Source: Gnetum montanum
Lineage: Eukaryota > Streptophyta > Gnetopsida > Gnetales > Gnetaceae
NCBI GenBank assembly: GCA_015680685.1
Contig: MNCI01020717.1
Span: forward strand, 517,474-581,473
Reading direction: 5' to 3'
Length of the DNA stretch: 64,000 nucleotides
In this document: positions 45,304 to 56,260 of the stretch, piece after piece
Numbering within the stretch: position 1 is the first letter of the stretch
How the letters are laid out: every line of letters starts with the position of its first letter
Notes under the pieces: model-generated
What the model saw: only the letters and a program-made list of their open reading frames with translations
Told to the model about the DNA's origin: nothing
The model's database searches: none
Made by a program: the position numbers and the translations under genes

Positions 45304-45709
45304 TGTTGGAAAAATGAAGCCAAATACATTAATTGTTGTATTTCCTTTTATGTTGCATTTAATGTGGGGATGTGTTTTATCCCACATGTATGAGGATTGG
45401 GGTTTGGTCCTCATGTTTCTTCATAAATAGAAGGCTTGGGGTAGCCTTTAGCGTGTGCTTCAAAGTGAAAGCATTGTATCAAGGTTTTACCTTGGAGTCT
45501 TGTTGGTGTTGATCTGAGATGTGTTGGAATAACAGATTGTGTGTTTGAAAAGTTGCAAGGACGGCTTGTGTCCTTAAGATTTGAGAAGAATAGAAGGCAG
45601 ATCAACATTGTTGTGGAAGTAGGGTAAAAGGGGCCCAAACCACGTAACTCTCTATGTTCTTGTGCTATTTCCTTTTTACTGTTTTCATTCTTCTTTCATT
45701 CTGTTATCA
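45304..45709 (+). repeat. 3' LTR of the Copia element
   Basis: It starts TGTTGGAAAAATG directly after the purine tract. A TATA-like CATAAATAG lies at 45422-45430. The end at CA 45708-45709 is my best guess because the 5' LTR is absent. Confidence 0.65.
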
Positions 45710-46538
45710 TAGCAAATGTTTGCTAAAGTTTGGAATGTTTTGAGAGTGGTTTATAATGTTTCTTATAGTGCAATATTTTGCCTCTAATGATTTATTCAGA
45801 TCTGTAGGGTTTTTAATAATTTCTCTAGAGCATTTGTAATGTGTTTTCAGATTTGTGTTTTTCAAATCTATGTTTTTAGATCTAATTGTTTTCAGATCTG
45901 ATTATAATAGCTACCACAGTTTTCGAAACCTCATTCCCTGAGAATGCAACGGAGGTTATGTTCCTCCACAATGATCCCCTCTTTATCCATCCCATAAGGA
46001 ACACCTTTGGTGCTATGGAATAGTTTCCCTGCCTTTTCCTGTGGCCTAATCTATCTAAGAATACTTGCTCTCTAATTTTCTTTAGTTGTTTATACAATAT
46101 CAATCTTTCCCCCTCCAATAAAAGGGAAAACGAAAAGGGAAAAAAATGAATTCCTGATTTGTTTTTGAAAGTGGACGAGGTGAAGGAAGTCTCTTTTGTG
46201 AATGACTAGGTCTGCAATCATGCTATCAACTTCATAAATTGTAATTGGACAGATAATATTCATTGTTTTCTGCGGTTTGCATTTGGAGGCAACCAATATT
46301 TTGCATTACATTCAAGAGATGTTATTTAAAAAATGTGTTGATTTTTAAAAATGAAAATTAGGTCAAGGTATCAGTTGCAATCATATGAGTTAACTGACTC
46401 TAAGCATTTGAAAACTAATTTGAGAAAATTGTACCAATGGGAGAAAATAAGTGCATTAAAGACTAGCTTGATAGAAGATATCTGTATTTTTAATAAAAAA
46501 GTTGTGCATGTAACAATAAGGCAACTTTGTCAGCTTAC
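45710..46538. other. Sequence between Copia LTR and GTPase exon 5
   Basis: No convincing gene. A 78-residue minus-strand frame at 45882-46118 has no motif I recognise. If the GTPase gene once continued leftward, its later exons are not visible here. Confidence 0.4.
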
Positions 46539-46724
46539 AATGGGGTCATATGCCTTCTGATGAAGAATAAAATCCAAGTCCACTTGACAGCGTACACAAC
46601 ATAAAGCCTCCGATAAAGAATTTATGCTCTGAATCACCTATTTCAAATCTTGAATAACTGGTGACTCTTCAAAACGCACTACTCCCTCAGAAACTAAATC
46701 AACCTTATTGAGAAGAATAACATC
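46539..46724 (-). pseudogene. COG0523 exon 5 (NKxD motif)
   Basis: 62 codons after TTTTAG: DVILLNKVDLVSEG (nucleotide-specificity motif NKVD), one TAG, then VIQSINSLSEALCCVRCQVD and LDFILHQKAYDPI, followed by a GTAAGC donor. Confidence 0.88.
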
Positions 46725-46933
46725 CTAAAATGAAACATATTCAAATTTGAATTAGTTAAGTTTCTCAGCCAATGATAATACAGATTACCCAAATTTTACA
46801 AAAACACACTGTACTTTATGAGTATGAAATAAGAATTAACAACCAGCACAATAAGCATGTACATAAGAATTCAAATTTAACATTAAAACAAAATATGTAA
46901 TAACCCTAATAGAATGGGCATCAAAGGACAAAC

Positions 46934-47022
46934 CGCAAATGCAATATGTGAATATGCCTCAGGAACCTACCAAGTTCCTACTTCTCATTAAGCTGCATCC
47001 TAAGATTTTTGGCATTGACAAC
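46934..47022 (-). pseudogene. COG0523 exon 4, frameshifted
   Basis: Reads VVNAKNLRMQLNEK, a TAG, then after a one-base loss PEAYSHIAFA up to a GTTTGT donor. The length is 89 bases where 90 is expected. The acceptor position reads GG. Confidence 0.8.
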
Positions 47023-47645
47023 CCACATACATGAACAAAATAACCAATAGAAGCTTGGAAACATAGATCAAAATACATATGTATTTTATGTTTGGATAGC
47101 ATGAAAACTACCTAACATCCATTATTTAAAACATTGTTACTATTAATCAAAAACAAATTCCAATTACATCATTTTTTGGTATTTCATAATATCTGCATCT
47201 ACTTAAATACTCTTGTATGTTAAGCCACTTAAAAAAATGTGTGATTGCTAACTGCTTGACAGATAATGATCACCATTGTATGCATATCAAAACTAAAATC
47301 ACTATTAATGTGTGTACACATTCCACAATCATAATTGGATAGATTCCATTGTCGCTAATAGTGAGAATTTTGTTTACAGAAGTGCACATAAGATAGAAAT
47401 GGCTGTCTAATTAAACATAATGGATCACAGTGATTTAAAACTTAGGCTTATACAGACTTCAGGAAAAATGACCAAATTTCTCAGCTCAAAAAAGCTGCCT
47501 GCCATGGAAACATTTTAACTGAGTTTTTCATAAAAACATAAGTTCTAAATTTTTTATTTGTATTGCTAAGACCATTTTGAATGTAAATGACTCATATAAT
47601 TGTGCAAGTCTGTTCATAATGAAATTGTTGAGTATAGCGTGAACG
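47023..47645. other. Intron 3, proximal unassigned part
   Basis: AT-rich; nothing recognised. Confidence 0.4.
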
Positions 47646-48340
47646 TGTGCCTACCTCCTTTACATCCTTTCCATGTTCTTCTTTGTGTTTGTTATAGCTT
47701 TTATGTTGGAGTCATGTTATGTAGTAGCTGAAGTCATTGGAAGGTGTTAGAAGTTAAAGGCATGGGTCCTAGATGGTTAGATAAAAAGTCTTTAAAGTTT
47801 ATTATTAAAAAAACATAGGAAAGAGAGCATGTGCAAAAGAGAAAGAGGGAATTAATGATCCTTCATGTGTGACCATGTCATTCATGGCAAAGCTCTTCCC
47901 TCATCACAAATATATATGGAGGTATACCCTCATTCAAGACACCCATTGTAGTTGTGAAGTGTGACATGAATGAAAGCTCTCTTTTCCTTCATTGAGTGTG
48001 TGCTTTTCATTGTGCTTATGCTGAACTCTCTTTAGTTTCAACCCCTTTGTCTCTTTTTCTCACATTCTCATAGCCATGATTTCCCACAAGAGTTGAAACC
48101 TCTAATGGTTCTCTCACGTATTTTCTCACAGCCATTTCTTACACATTGATTCTCACAATATCTCACAAGTTTCTTTCATGGTTCTCACAAGGATTGTAAG
48201 TTTCTCGCAAATTTGGGGCTCTTAATAGAAGTCCTTACTTTTCTCTCAAAATTTTAAATGTTTGTTTTCATGTTTTTGTTGCATGTTCATCATATTTGAT
48301 GTTTTATGCATGTTTAAAGGGTCTGATGTTTGTGGATGTA
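47646..48340 (+). repeat. Left arm of an inverted LTR-like pair
   Basis: Starts TGTGCCTACCTCC. Contains CATAGGAAAGAGAGCATG (near 47812), a TATA-like AAATATATATGG (near 47918) and a pyrimidine-rich stretch with repeated TTCTCAC. It matches the reverse complement of 49740-50414 along most of its length. Confidence 0.65.
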
Positions 48341-49739
48341 CAGATAGATGAATTCCCTTGCTTTGTCTATTTGAATTGAGAGGCTGAACTCACAATTGAG
48401 ATCCAATCTATGTTTGTATACTATATTTGTCACACAATTTGATCGTTCGCAAGCCCTCTTTTGAGGTTTCTTGTTAAACCCTAGAGATTGGCTTAACTTC
48501 TCACTTAATATAATTTTAATTGGGCCATTGACTAGCTTTGGAAGCTTCAGACATAAAAGAAGAGAATTTTGATGTCAAGTTCTACATGATTTGAAGGTAG
48601 ATTTTCAAGTTCTCAAGAAAATTCCCACGTTTTTCAAGTTTTCCTTGTAGCAAAACATTGTTCCAATTCTCTCTTGAATTTGATGTATCTAATACCACAA
48701 GTATGTTGCTAAGAGGCTAAACCACATCTCTCTTGCCTTCTCTGCCCATTTCAGGGCCAATGTTAACGTAATTTTCATCCCAAACTTGTTGCAATTTGTT
48801 TTTAATCTTGGGTTTCAAACCAAAACTCATGATCCACTTATTATCCTTTGTAAAATTGAGGTATAGAAGGTATTAAACTACTAGTCATGGTAGGAATTGA
48901 GACTAGACCATGGGTCACAATGCTTGATTTTCCTTTTTGTCTTCTGCTGACCATGAGGCAGTTGTGACCTAGCCATGGCTTGCAGTGGAGGTCTTTGAGA
49001 AAAATAAATAGGCTAAAATTGCAAGCAGACCACAATTAAGCAAAAGTAACATTCAATTTAGATTTAAGAAACAAAAAGTGTCACAACTGGAGCACAACCT
49101 AGATGCAAGCTCTATCGCAAGGATGCCCCTAATGAAGCACATCGTAACTTGGGTGTGAGCTATGTGTGATCTCTATTTTGGGCACAAGTTGGGCATGAGG
49201 TCAATGTGGATGCTTGTAAACACAAGTTGTGGGAAACACAAGTGAGAGCAATTGAGTCTTTGGCATGGTGAAATCATAGCCTGCTAATACTTAATCATGA
49301 AAACAAGTATGATTTGTGAATTACAACAAATAGAAGCCCACACAAGGGTTGAGGGTCCTCAATTTGGCTTCTAAGACCTTAGATCTACAACTAAGAGCTC
49401 TCAATTATGCTTCAAATATCAAATACATCAAGTTTCATGAGATTTGAAGCCTCAAAGATAAAAAGCATGAGAAATGTAAAAATGAGAAAATTTTATCTTC
49501 AATTATCCTTCTAGGCTCTTGGATCTATGGCTAGAAGGTTGCATCCTTGATGCCACAAGCCTCTATTTCTTGTTCCATGCTCAATTTACCTTGAGAGATG
49601 GGTAAATGAGCCAAACTTCTTCAAACATGCAAAACCCCAAAAAAGCATTGACACTCAACCAAATTTCTATAAGAAAATGAGATGCAAATAGAGAATTAGA
49701 ATTCCAAATGAGTTTAACCTCTGATATTTGGCAAAGAAA
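48341..49739. other. Spacer of the inverted pair
   Basis: 1.4 kb without gene or recognisable element domain. If the arms are LTRs, this may be rearranged interior sequence. Confidence 0.35.
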
Positions 49740-50414
49740 CCTTGAATCCTTGCCTAAACATCTAAACATCATATAAACATGCAACATATGATGAAGCCTA
49801 CATAAACATGTAATTCAAAGATAAATGTGACATGCAAACATGAGAGAAGGCCTGACAATTTAAATTGAGAGTTCTTCTGATAGAAATCATTCAGTGCATG
49901 AGAGGATTCGTGCAAGAACTTGAAAGATGCATGAGAGAATCACTTGAGAGATGTAACTGCGAGAATTGTATGAGAGAAATTGAGAGTGAGAACTATAAGA
50001 GACAAGTTCAACTCATGAGAGAATGGCCATTGAGAGAATGAAAGAAAGGGAAAATGGATGAAACCCTCCAAGAACTTTTAGCACAAAGAGCTTAAATGAA
50101 CACACACAATGAAGGCAAAGAGGGTTCTTCTATTGCTTCAAATGCTCCAAGTGGCATGTCTCTTCATGAAGGTTTATTAATCCCCTTTTGCTTCTTTTAA
50201 CATTGCTTTCTTTCCTATGTTTCTTCATACAGATAAACATTACACTTATAACTTCTAAACAACAAAGGCACCAACAAGAACTTTAAAGACTTCTACTCAC
50301 TACTTATGACTCCTAACTTCTGACCCATGACTTCAACACAACTACAACATGAAAGTAAAGACATCAACAAAGTGAAAAACCACACATCAAGGGATGTGAA
50401 GGAGGGAGAACACA
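49740..50414 (-). repeat. Right arm of the inverted LTR-like pair
   Basis: On the minus strand it starts TGTGTTCTCCCTCC and runs through CATAGGAAAGAAAGCAATG and a TCTCTCA-rich tract, parallel to the left arm. Together the arms could form a long hairpin in any transcript of the GTPase intron. Confidence 0.65.
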
Positions 50415-50439
50415 TTCAAATTATACTTGACGTAAATCT

Positions 50440-51400
50440 TGCATAGACTACCATACCTATATACAAATACCATTTAGTACAATCACTTTACCATTCTTCA
50501 TTTTTATAAGGGCTTTCTTTACTTTAGAAGCATAAATATAGTTGGTCACTCCTACATTCGATTTGATGCCATCAACTTCATCTCTAGGAAATTATTCATT
50601 AAGAAGCCCTTGTAAATAGACCCTCCATTGCTCCAAAATTTCACGTCTAAAAACAAAATCTTTTTGTTATCTAACTTAATGCATCTTATTTGGTCCATAT
50701 ATATGCACCAGTTGTTTCAAATCTTATCTAGCTTGTAAATTGATTTATCACCCTCTTTGACTCCTAGATTTTCATAAAAGGTATCAAAAGCACTAAGTTT
50801 AGCCTATCCTTGCTTGCTACCATCTTCCACACATTCTTTGCTATCTTATATATTTTAAAGTCATCTTGTCTCCTATTTTATTGCCACTCTTGAAACACTT
50901 CTTATCTTGAACTTTTTGTCGCACTTCCTTGTTCTACCACTAGGTTTCCTTTTGAATGTACTGATTCCCTTTTGAAACCTCAAGGATGTCCTTCCCTATC
51001 TTCTTGATACAACTTTTTATTTGACTCCAACTATCATTCGCATTTGAGTTCAAATCCCAAGGTTCATCTATGTGCAATCTATCCTTAAATTGTGATGCTT
51101 TTTCTTGCTTTAGAAGCCACCATTTTATACAAGGCATTCCTTTCCTAGAGTGTTTGTTGGTGCAACTTCTAACAACTAAATTCATCACCATAAGTCTATA
51201 TTGGTTGTAAGGCTTTCTCCTAGAATGACTCTACAATTTTTACAAGTTCTCCAATCTCCTTCTCTCACCATGATGTATTTTATTTAAGTTGAGTTGCTTC
51301 CACTTTTGAAATTCATCAAGTGTTCAACCCATTTCTTGAAATAGGTTTTAGCTATTGCAAGATCATGGGCCTAAGATCATAATGCAAAAGCTCACTATCT
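50440..51400 (-). pseudogene. Non-LTR element ORF2 fragment
   Basis: The minus strand reads YRLMVMNLVV-like start, then GMPCIKWWLLKQEKASQFKD, SWSQIKSCIKKIGKDILEVS, KET*WWNKEV, EILEQWRVYLQGLLNE and VKKALIKMKNGK. This is the segment between endonuclease and RT of a LINE type found widely in plants. It stops at the KNGK block, where the RT core should begin, next to the right arm of the inverted pair. Confidence 0.7.
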
Positions 51401-52456
51401 CTCAACGGCTATTTCAATCATGTATCAGAGTACCAACAGCAAGTTGTGCTTAAATTCCCATAATCTTAGAATTGAAAATAGAAGATGGATTCAAATCCCC
51501 CAAGAAGAGCACACTTATAGGTTGTGCGGGTCAAAAGCCCTTGAGTATGAGTTGCATGTGTTTATTTTCTATGGTATGGCTACCCATTTGAGACAACATT
51601 ATAATGTTTGTAGCAAAAAACTTATATGATTTGTTTTTGTTGCCCCCATTGGTGCCTAGTAAATTTGTAAACTCTATCTTTATTTTCCATGAAAATGTAA
51701 TATACATGCAATAAATTTTATAGGTCTTCAAATGTAATAAAGCTTCAGCTTCAGTTTCATAATTAAACCTATTACTGCAAAAGGGCTACCTGTAATCTAA
51801 ATTGTTGAAAATTACCATGAACCATCGTTTTCATTGTGATAATTATCATGACCGAGCTTTGTTGTTGAATCATTTGACTTATTTTGTTCTATATTTTTTT
51901 TACAGCTTGCTTCTATTCGTTTTCTATCGCTTATAGGATTCTCTAATTCAAAACTCCTGTGTTTTAAGATTATGCAACCTACGCATCTTCTATTTAACAC
52001 ATGTTTGTCATGCCATTCTCTATCTCATCACTGAGATAATGCACTAGTTACATGTCTAGAAAACACCAAATTTTACTCAAACCACTTTGAATCATTGTAC
52101 ACCACACTGCCTACCTAAAACATGTAGAAAATAATTTGGTTTGCTACTTTGTCGTCGATCTACCGCAAGGAAAACTATTGTGGCATCGCATCAGGCAGAC
52201 TGGACGTACATGATATGCTGGCTGTTGCATGGAGAATAGATTTTTAAAAATTTTAGATAATATGAGACGTGTTCCAAGTAGGAGCATGCTCTTTCATTGA
52301 AAATAAAATTGATCATCAAAGAATAATTCTAAATGCCAAATTTTTGTAAACAAAACTGCGAGCATAATTCGCTAGGAGATGTCCCCTCATTCCCTAACGA
52401 AAGCAGAGGGCCCTATGTAAAAAGAGGACAGAAAACGGCTTGGCATTATTTCAAAA
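51401..52456. other. Intron 3, distal unassigned part
   Basis: No gene or element recognised; short frames only. Confidence 0.4.
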
Positions 52457-52648
52457 TACTGAATCATAGCAATCTTTAATATGCTTCAACCACACTACTG
52501 AAATCGAATACTAACTATCACGCAAGGGCTTGAACAAGGAAAAAGTGGATTAATACTGAATCATAGCAAATGTTTAATGAGCTTCAACCACATTACTGAG
52601 CTGAAGACTAACTATCACGCAAGGGCTTGGAGAAGGAAAGGTGGATTA
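52457..52648 (+). repeat. Tandem duplication, unit about 96 bases
   Basis: 52457-52553 and 52554-52648 both start TACTGAATCATAGCAA and end GTGGATTA. The second copy abuts the exon 3 donor of the GTPase gene, so the duplication lies at the intron 3 start. Confidence 0.9.
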
Positions 52649-52649
52649 C

Positions 52650-52769
52650 GGTAACGATGGAATCGAGATCAACAGAAGACTCGAGTTCATCATCAAGTCA
52701 AGCCAGAGAAGAGCCGCCACTGGGCCAGGATTTGCGAGTCCTGTGGTCTCCAACAATATGTGGTCGAAT
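52650..52769 (-). pseudogene. COG0523 exon 3 with 5-base duplication
   Basis: Starts after TTTGCAG: FDHILLETTGLANPGPVAAL, then LWLD. A tandem copy of TCAAG on the plus strand (52693-52697 and 52698-52702) shifts the frame. In the other frame the family sequence continues (DDELESSVDLDSIVT) to a donor GTAATC. Confidence 0.9.
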
Positions 52770-52885
52770 CTGCAAATAGCAACGTAACAAAGTAGAAACT
52801 CCAATTCAACTGCAAAGAAAACCATTCCAACAAATGTTTGGCAAAAAATTTTCTTGCCGAAAAAGGGAGGCAGAAGAAATCGCAC

Positions 52886-53106
52886 CGATGGCGTCGTTGG
52901 ATGAGTTGTTCAAGAGCCTGGACAAAGCCATGCTTCACAGTGCAGCATACGCATCCGTTGGGAAGTTCTACCCACCCTTCAACAACATTCGCACCTTCTT
53001 CTTCTTCTTTTATGAGAGCTCTCTCCACTCCAACTTCTTCTCCGAACTCGTTAAGGATCAGGGCAATCCTTTTGCCGTGATGGTTGTGCAGAATGTTGTT
53101 CACAAG
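52886..53106 (-). pseudogene. COG0523 exon 2 (CxCC metal motif)
   Basis: 73 codons plus 2 bases, no stop: LVNNILHNHHGKRIALILNE, FGEEVGVERA, VELPNGCVCCTVKHG, QALEQLIQRRH. Flanked by consensus splice sites; intron 1 (53107-53175) is only 69 bases, in phase and without a stop. Intron 2 is 52770-52885. Confidence 0.92.
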
Positions 53107-53175
53107 CTGCAGAAGTGACGAAGGGAATGACTGTTTTTGTTTTGGGTTCAGCGAATTGAATTGTAAGTGTCTTAC

Positions 53176-53250
53176 GGTGGACTTCCCGGCACCAAGATAA
53201 GCAGTGATAATGGTGACCCACCCCAACAGAAGGTGGTTTGATGCTGCTGC
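53176..53250 (-). pseudogene. COG0523 exon 1 (Walker A)
   Basis: Reads VTIITAYLGAGKST up to the donor GTAAG at 53175-53171. Upstream similarity (PPSVGV) is in another frame because of an extra G in a GGGGTGGG run near 53216. The true start is not visible. Confidence 0.8.
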
Positions 53251-53470
53251 ATTCTGTCGCAGAATACCGTGATACTTGAACTATGATTTGACCTATCAAC
53301 CTATTGTGTAACAAAATGATTTGCTTGCCACTTGTGTTGCTTAACATTGGTAAAGTTTATATATAGAATATATTCCTTACAAAAACTTAATTCTTGTTTT
53401 GCATTCCAAATATAATAAATGTATATTAGCATAAATAATATATTAAGTAGGTAAACATCTTTAAAAAAGT

Positions 53471-53622
53471 TGGAGGGGAGTGTTGGAACCCGAAATAAGT
53501 GAAACATAGGTACACCCCAAGATTTATAAAAGTTTATAACTCAATGCTACCTAGTAAAATCAAACTTCTGACTTAAGGTTGCCAAGCCAAGACCCATACC
53601 ACTAGGCTAACACCTCATTGTT
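53471..53622 (-). mobile_element. SINE, tRNA-derived, minus copy
   Basis: About 152 bases. Sense: TAATGAGGTGTTAGCCTAGTGG (A box), a B-box-like GTTTGATTTTACT, tail TTGGGGTGTACCTATG to GGGTTCCAAC. Flanked by AACATCTTTAAAAAAGT (53454-53470) and a near-identical copy (53623-53640), the target-site duplication. Confidence 0.88.
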
Positions 53623-53640
53623 AACATCTTTTTAAAAAGT

Positions 53641-54022
53641 CACTAAAATACAAGGTACTTAATTACTGAAAATAATGCATACAAATTATCCCTTATCATT
53701 ATTCCTAGCCTCCTCCTTAGTAGTATCATGGAGAACCTTCTACTAGATATGTTTCCTTCTCTTTCATATTGAATGGTACAAGTGGGATTCTTACTAGTCC
53801 ATGTAGCCACTAACCTTAAGATCTCCTCAACCACTTCTTCTAAAGAATGAGATCACAATGTTTCGCTCTCACAAAGAGTGAGGGTTGTAGCCCAATTGGT
53901 TCACTAATACAATCTACACTCGAGAGGATTGTAAGCCAACACCCTTGCTAGCTCAATCAAACAATTTAATGTTCTATAAAAAAATGTTCCATAACTAAGA
54001 TGTCAATGATAGCAGCATCATC
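53641..54022. other. Spacer between the two SINEs
   Basis: No gene. A short tRNA-head-like stretch GTAGCCCAATTGGTTCAC near 53887 may be a further SINE fragment. Confidence 0.4.
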
Positions 54023-54039
54023 ATGCATCTAAGCAATAA

Positions 54040-54186
54040 TAATGAGGTATTAGCCTAGTGGTATGGGTCTTGGCATAGTAACCCTAGGTCATAGGTTCTA
54101 TTCTACTAGGTAGCACTAAGTTATAAAACTTCTATAAATCTTGTGGTGTACCTATGTTTCACTTATTTCAGGTTCCAAAACTACCA
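54040..54186 (+). mobile_element. SINE, tRNA-derived, plus copy
   Basis: 147 bases of the same family: AGCCTAGTGGTATGGGTCTT (A box), GGTTCTATTCTACT (B-box position), tail TGGTGTACCTATGTTTCAC. Flanked by an exact 17-base duplication, ATGCATCTAAGCAATAA, at 54023-54039 and 54187-54203. Confidence 0.93.
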
Positions 54187-54203
54187 ATGCATCTAAGCAA
54201 TAA

Positions 54204-55449
54204 GATCATCTTCATTAACATCACGAAGCACATATAGATGAATCAATTGTTTCAAACTCTAATGTAATTTTATTTATTTCAAATAAAAGTTGCTTATATA
54301 AAGGCCAAGTCATTCAGCCTAACTATTGGTAATTTGTTACACTTCTTAAAATGTATATGTTTGAACACACTCCTATTGTGACATCCCATTCTTGGATGTC
54401 ATGGCAAACATCAAATATATGTAACATTCAACATTATATGTAATGAATGCCATAGGAAAAATGCAAAAGGAAAGGAAATGAAATTTTATTAATGTGTAAA
54501 TAATGTATCTAGATCATGTTCCGAGGATTCTATGATGTTATGTTCATTTGACATCTAACACGGCCACCATAGTTAAGCTTGTACCCAACTAGAAGGAATG
54601 GCCAATCACTTTTCCATCCCACTTCACCTAGCACTTGTTATTTACTTTTACTAGCTCCACAACTCCATGCTGATACAACTTCTAATTTGTAGGTATAAAT
54701 ACCTTAGACCAATTCCCCAAAGGTCACCTCAAGAGACATGCCCAGTTTTACAATGCGTTGTTTTAGATCTTGTTATAATAATTATAGCATTTGTTATAAA
54801 ATGACATCATCTTTATTACAAAATGGCTCCATTTGGGAAATAGAACATGACAAACTACCCTCCTTAGCTTTTGTTCATCCTCAAACGAGTCTGCATTAAT
54901 AGTGTTTATCAATGCTTAACTACTTCCTCAATGCTCCAATGTTCCAATGCTTTGATTTTTCATTTTAAAATGGGATTGAATAATTTAAAGTTCCCATGCT
55001 TATTCTACAAATAAAAATATAAGTGAGAAACATATATTTTAGGAAAATAAATTCTATCTTATTAACACTTACCTCAATCTTTAAGAAATGATAAGAGGTG
55101 AATTAAAGGTCTACCAACCAACAATCACTAGTCCTTACAAAGGTTATACCAAGTGCAACCCATATATCTAATTATCTAAGTGAAGGTAGGAAAAGTTCTT
55201 TTTCCCACTTGTATTATCCAAAAAATGTTACTTGCCTAAATTAGAAATAAGGAAAGAAAACTAAAAAAATAAAGAATAGAAGCAAAGATAAGAAACTCCC
55301 TAATTTTCATTAGCCTCTTGGATCTAGGGATATACTTGTAGTTATGTCATAAGAGCTATATGATCAAAGGGCCTTGTTCAAGATGGTAGGGCTTGATCTT
55401 TTTCTTTAACCTCTTTCTTAAAAATTAACTCTAATAACTTGGTGACTTC
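54204..55449. other. Unassigned AT-rich sequence
   Basis: Nothing recognised on either strand. Confidence 0.4.
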
Positions 55450-56260
55450 GAAGAATTATGTATCATACTATATGTAATATAGGGTCTTGGTGGAAAAAAA
55501 TGTTGATTTATCTTCAATAATGATGGGAATGTAATTAGTGAATTGCAATTCTTAATGACCACTATCCATTAGAAACATCTTTTCATGAATTTTGGGATTC
55601 AAATTGTCTATTGAATGTTCAAATTAGGTGGAGTATGCACTAACCAAAGGGATTGTATAATGAATTGATGAAAACATCTTCTTCAAATCAAGTTATTCTT
55701 CCAAAGGCTTTTTTACGCTTTTAAAAATAAATGAACACCATTTCCAACTTTTATATTGAAGTCTCCATAGAGGATAAATGTCTCTAGGGTGAGACTAGTA
55801 TATGTTAGAAATAAGTTTTACTTCAAGTTTTCCTTGATTTGGTTAATCAAGTTAGATATTTGACAAAGTCTAACATTAGACATGTTGGGTCAATGATCAA
55901 ATGTGTGTTGACCATACATACATGCCTTCTTGAGGACTATATTTTAACTACTAATATCACATGGCTTCTATCGAATCTCAATTCTTCTTTCTTTCCCATG
56001 ACTTGGAGTTTTAGAATTTCAAAAGCATGTCTTCTAATCTCCATTCAAATATTTCTATTAATTCAAAAGTGGCTTCCCTATAGAAGATCATGTAACCATC
56101 TATGTTGTAGTTCTTATAATAAGTTAGTTTATATGACTCGAAAGTCATCACAAAAACCTATTTGCTTATAGACAGCCTTCATATCCTAGTTTTTTCAAAT
56201 TAGGTTGGAATTTATATAGGAACTTTCATAGTAACACTTCCTGCAGACACAAGATATTAG
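55450..56260 (-). pseudogene. LINE endonuclease remnant
   Basis: The minus strand holds, in several frames, LQEVLL near 56230, LKKLGYEGCL near 56190 and ILYGDFNIKVGNG near 55750. GDFN is the catalytic Asn/Asp block of the apurinic-type endonuclease of LINEs. Heavily mutated; no RT part found. Confidence 0.5.

Larger units (their letters stand above)
41560..45709 (+). mobile_element. Copia element, 5'-truncated, with 3' LTR
   Basis: It begins inside gag (RCKKRSDVSFQDDLDEMMG near 41570-41625), then zinc knuckle, protease, GAG-pre-integrase, integrase, RT and RNase H in Copia order, a purine tract (AAGGGGGAG, 45293-45301) and a 3' LTR. The 5' LTR and gag start are missing. Decay is light compared with other elements here, so it is probably among the youngest in the window. 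Confidence 0.93.
46539..53250 (-). pseudogene. COG0523 (CobW/ZNG1-like) GTPase gene, broken
   Basis: Five exons of a plant COG0523 G3E-family GTPase, in order on the minus strand: 53250-53176, 53106-52886, 52769-52650, 47022-46934 and 46724-46539. Diagnostic motifs: Walker A GAGKST, metal-binding CxCC in GCVCCTV, ETTGLANP, NKVD. The family delivers metals (zinc in ZNG1) to client enzymes. Lesions: probable one-base insertion before Walker A, 5-base duplication in exon 3, one-base deletion and TAG in exon 4, exon 4 acceptor GG instead of AG, TAG in exon 5. The later C-terminal exons are not found. Introns are kept, so this is not a processed copy. Intron 3 (5.6 kb) is filled with repeats. Confidence 0.88.

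Noticed and set aside
45882-46118. 78-codon minus-strand frame as a sixth GTPase exon
   Set aside because: It does not match any COG0523 block I know and lacks clear splice sites.
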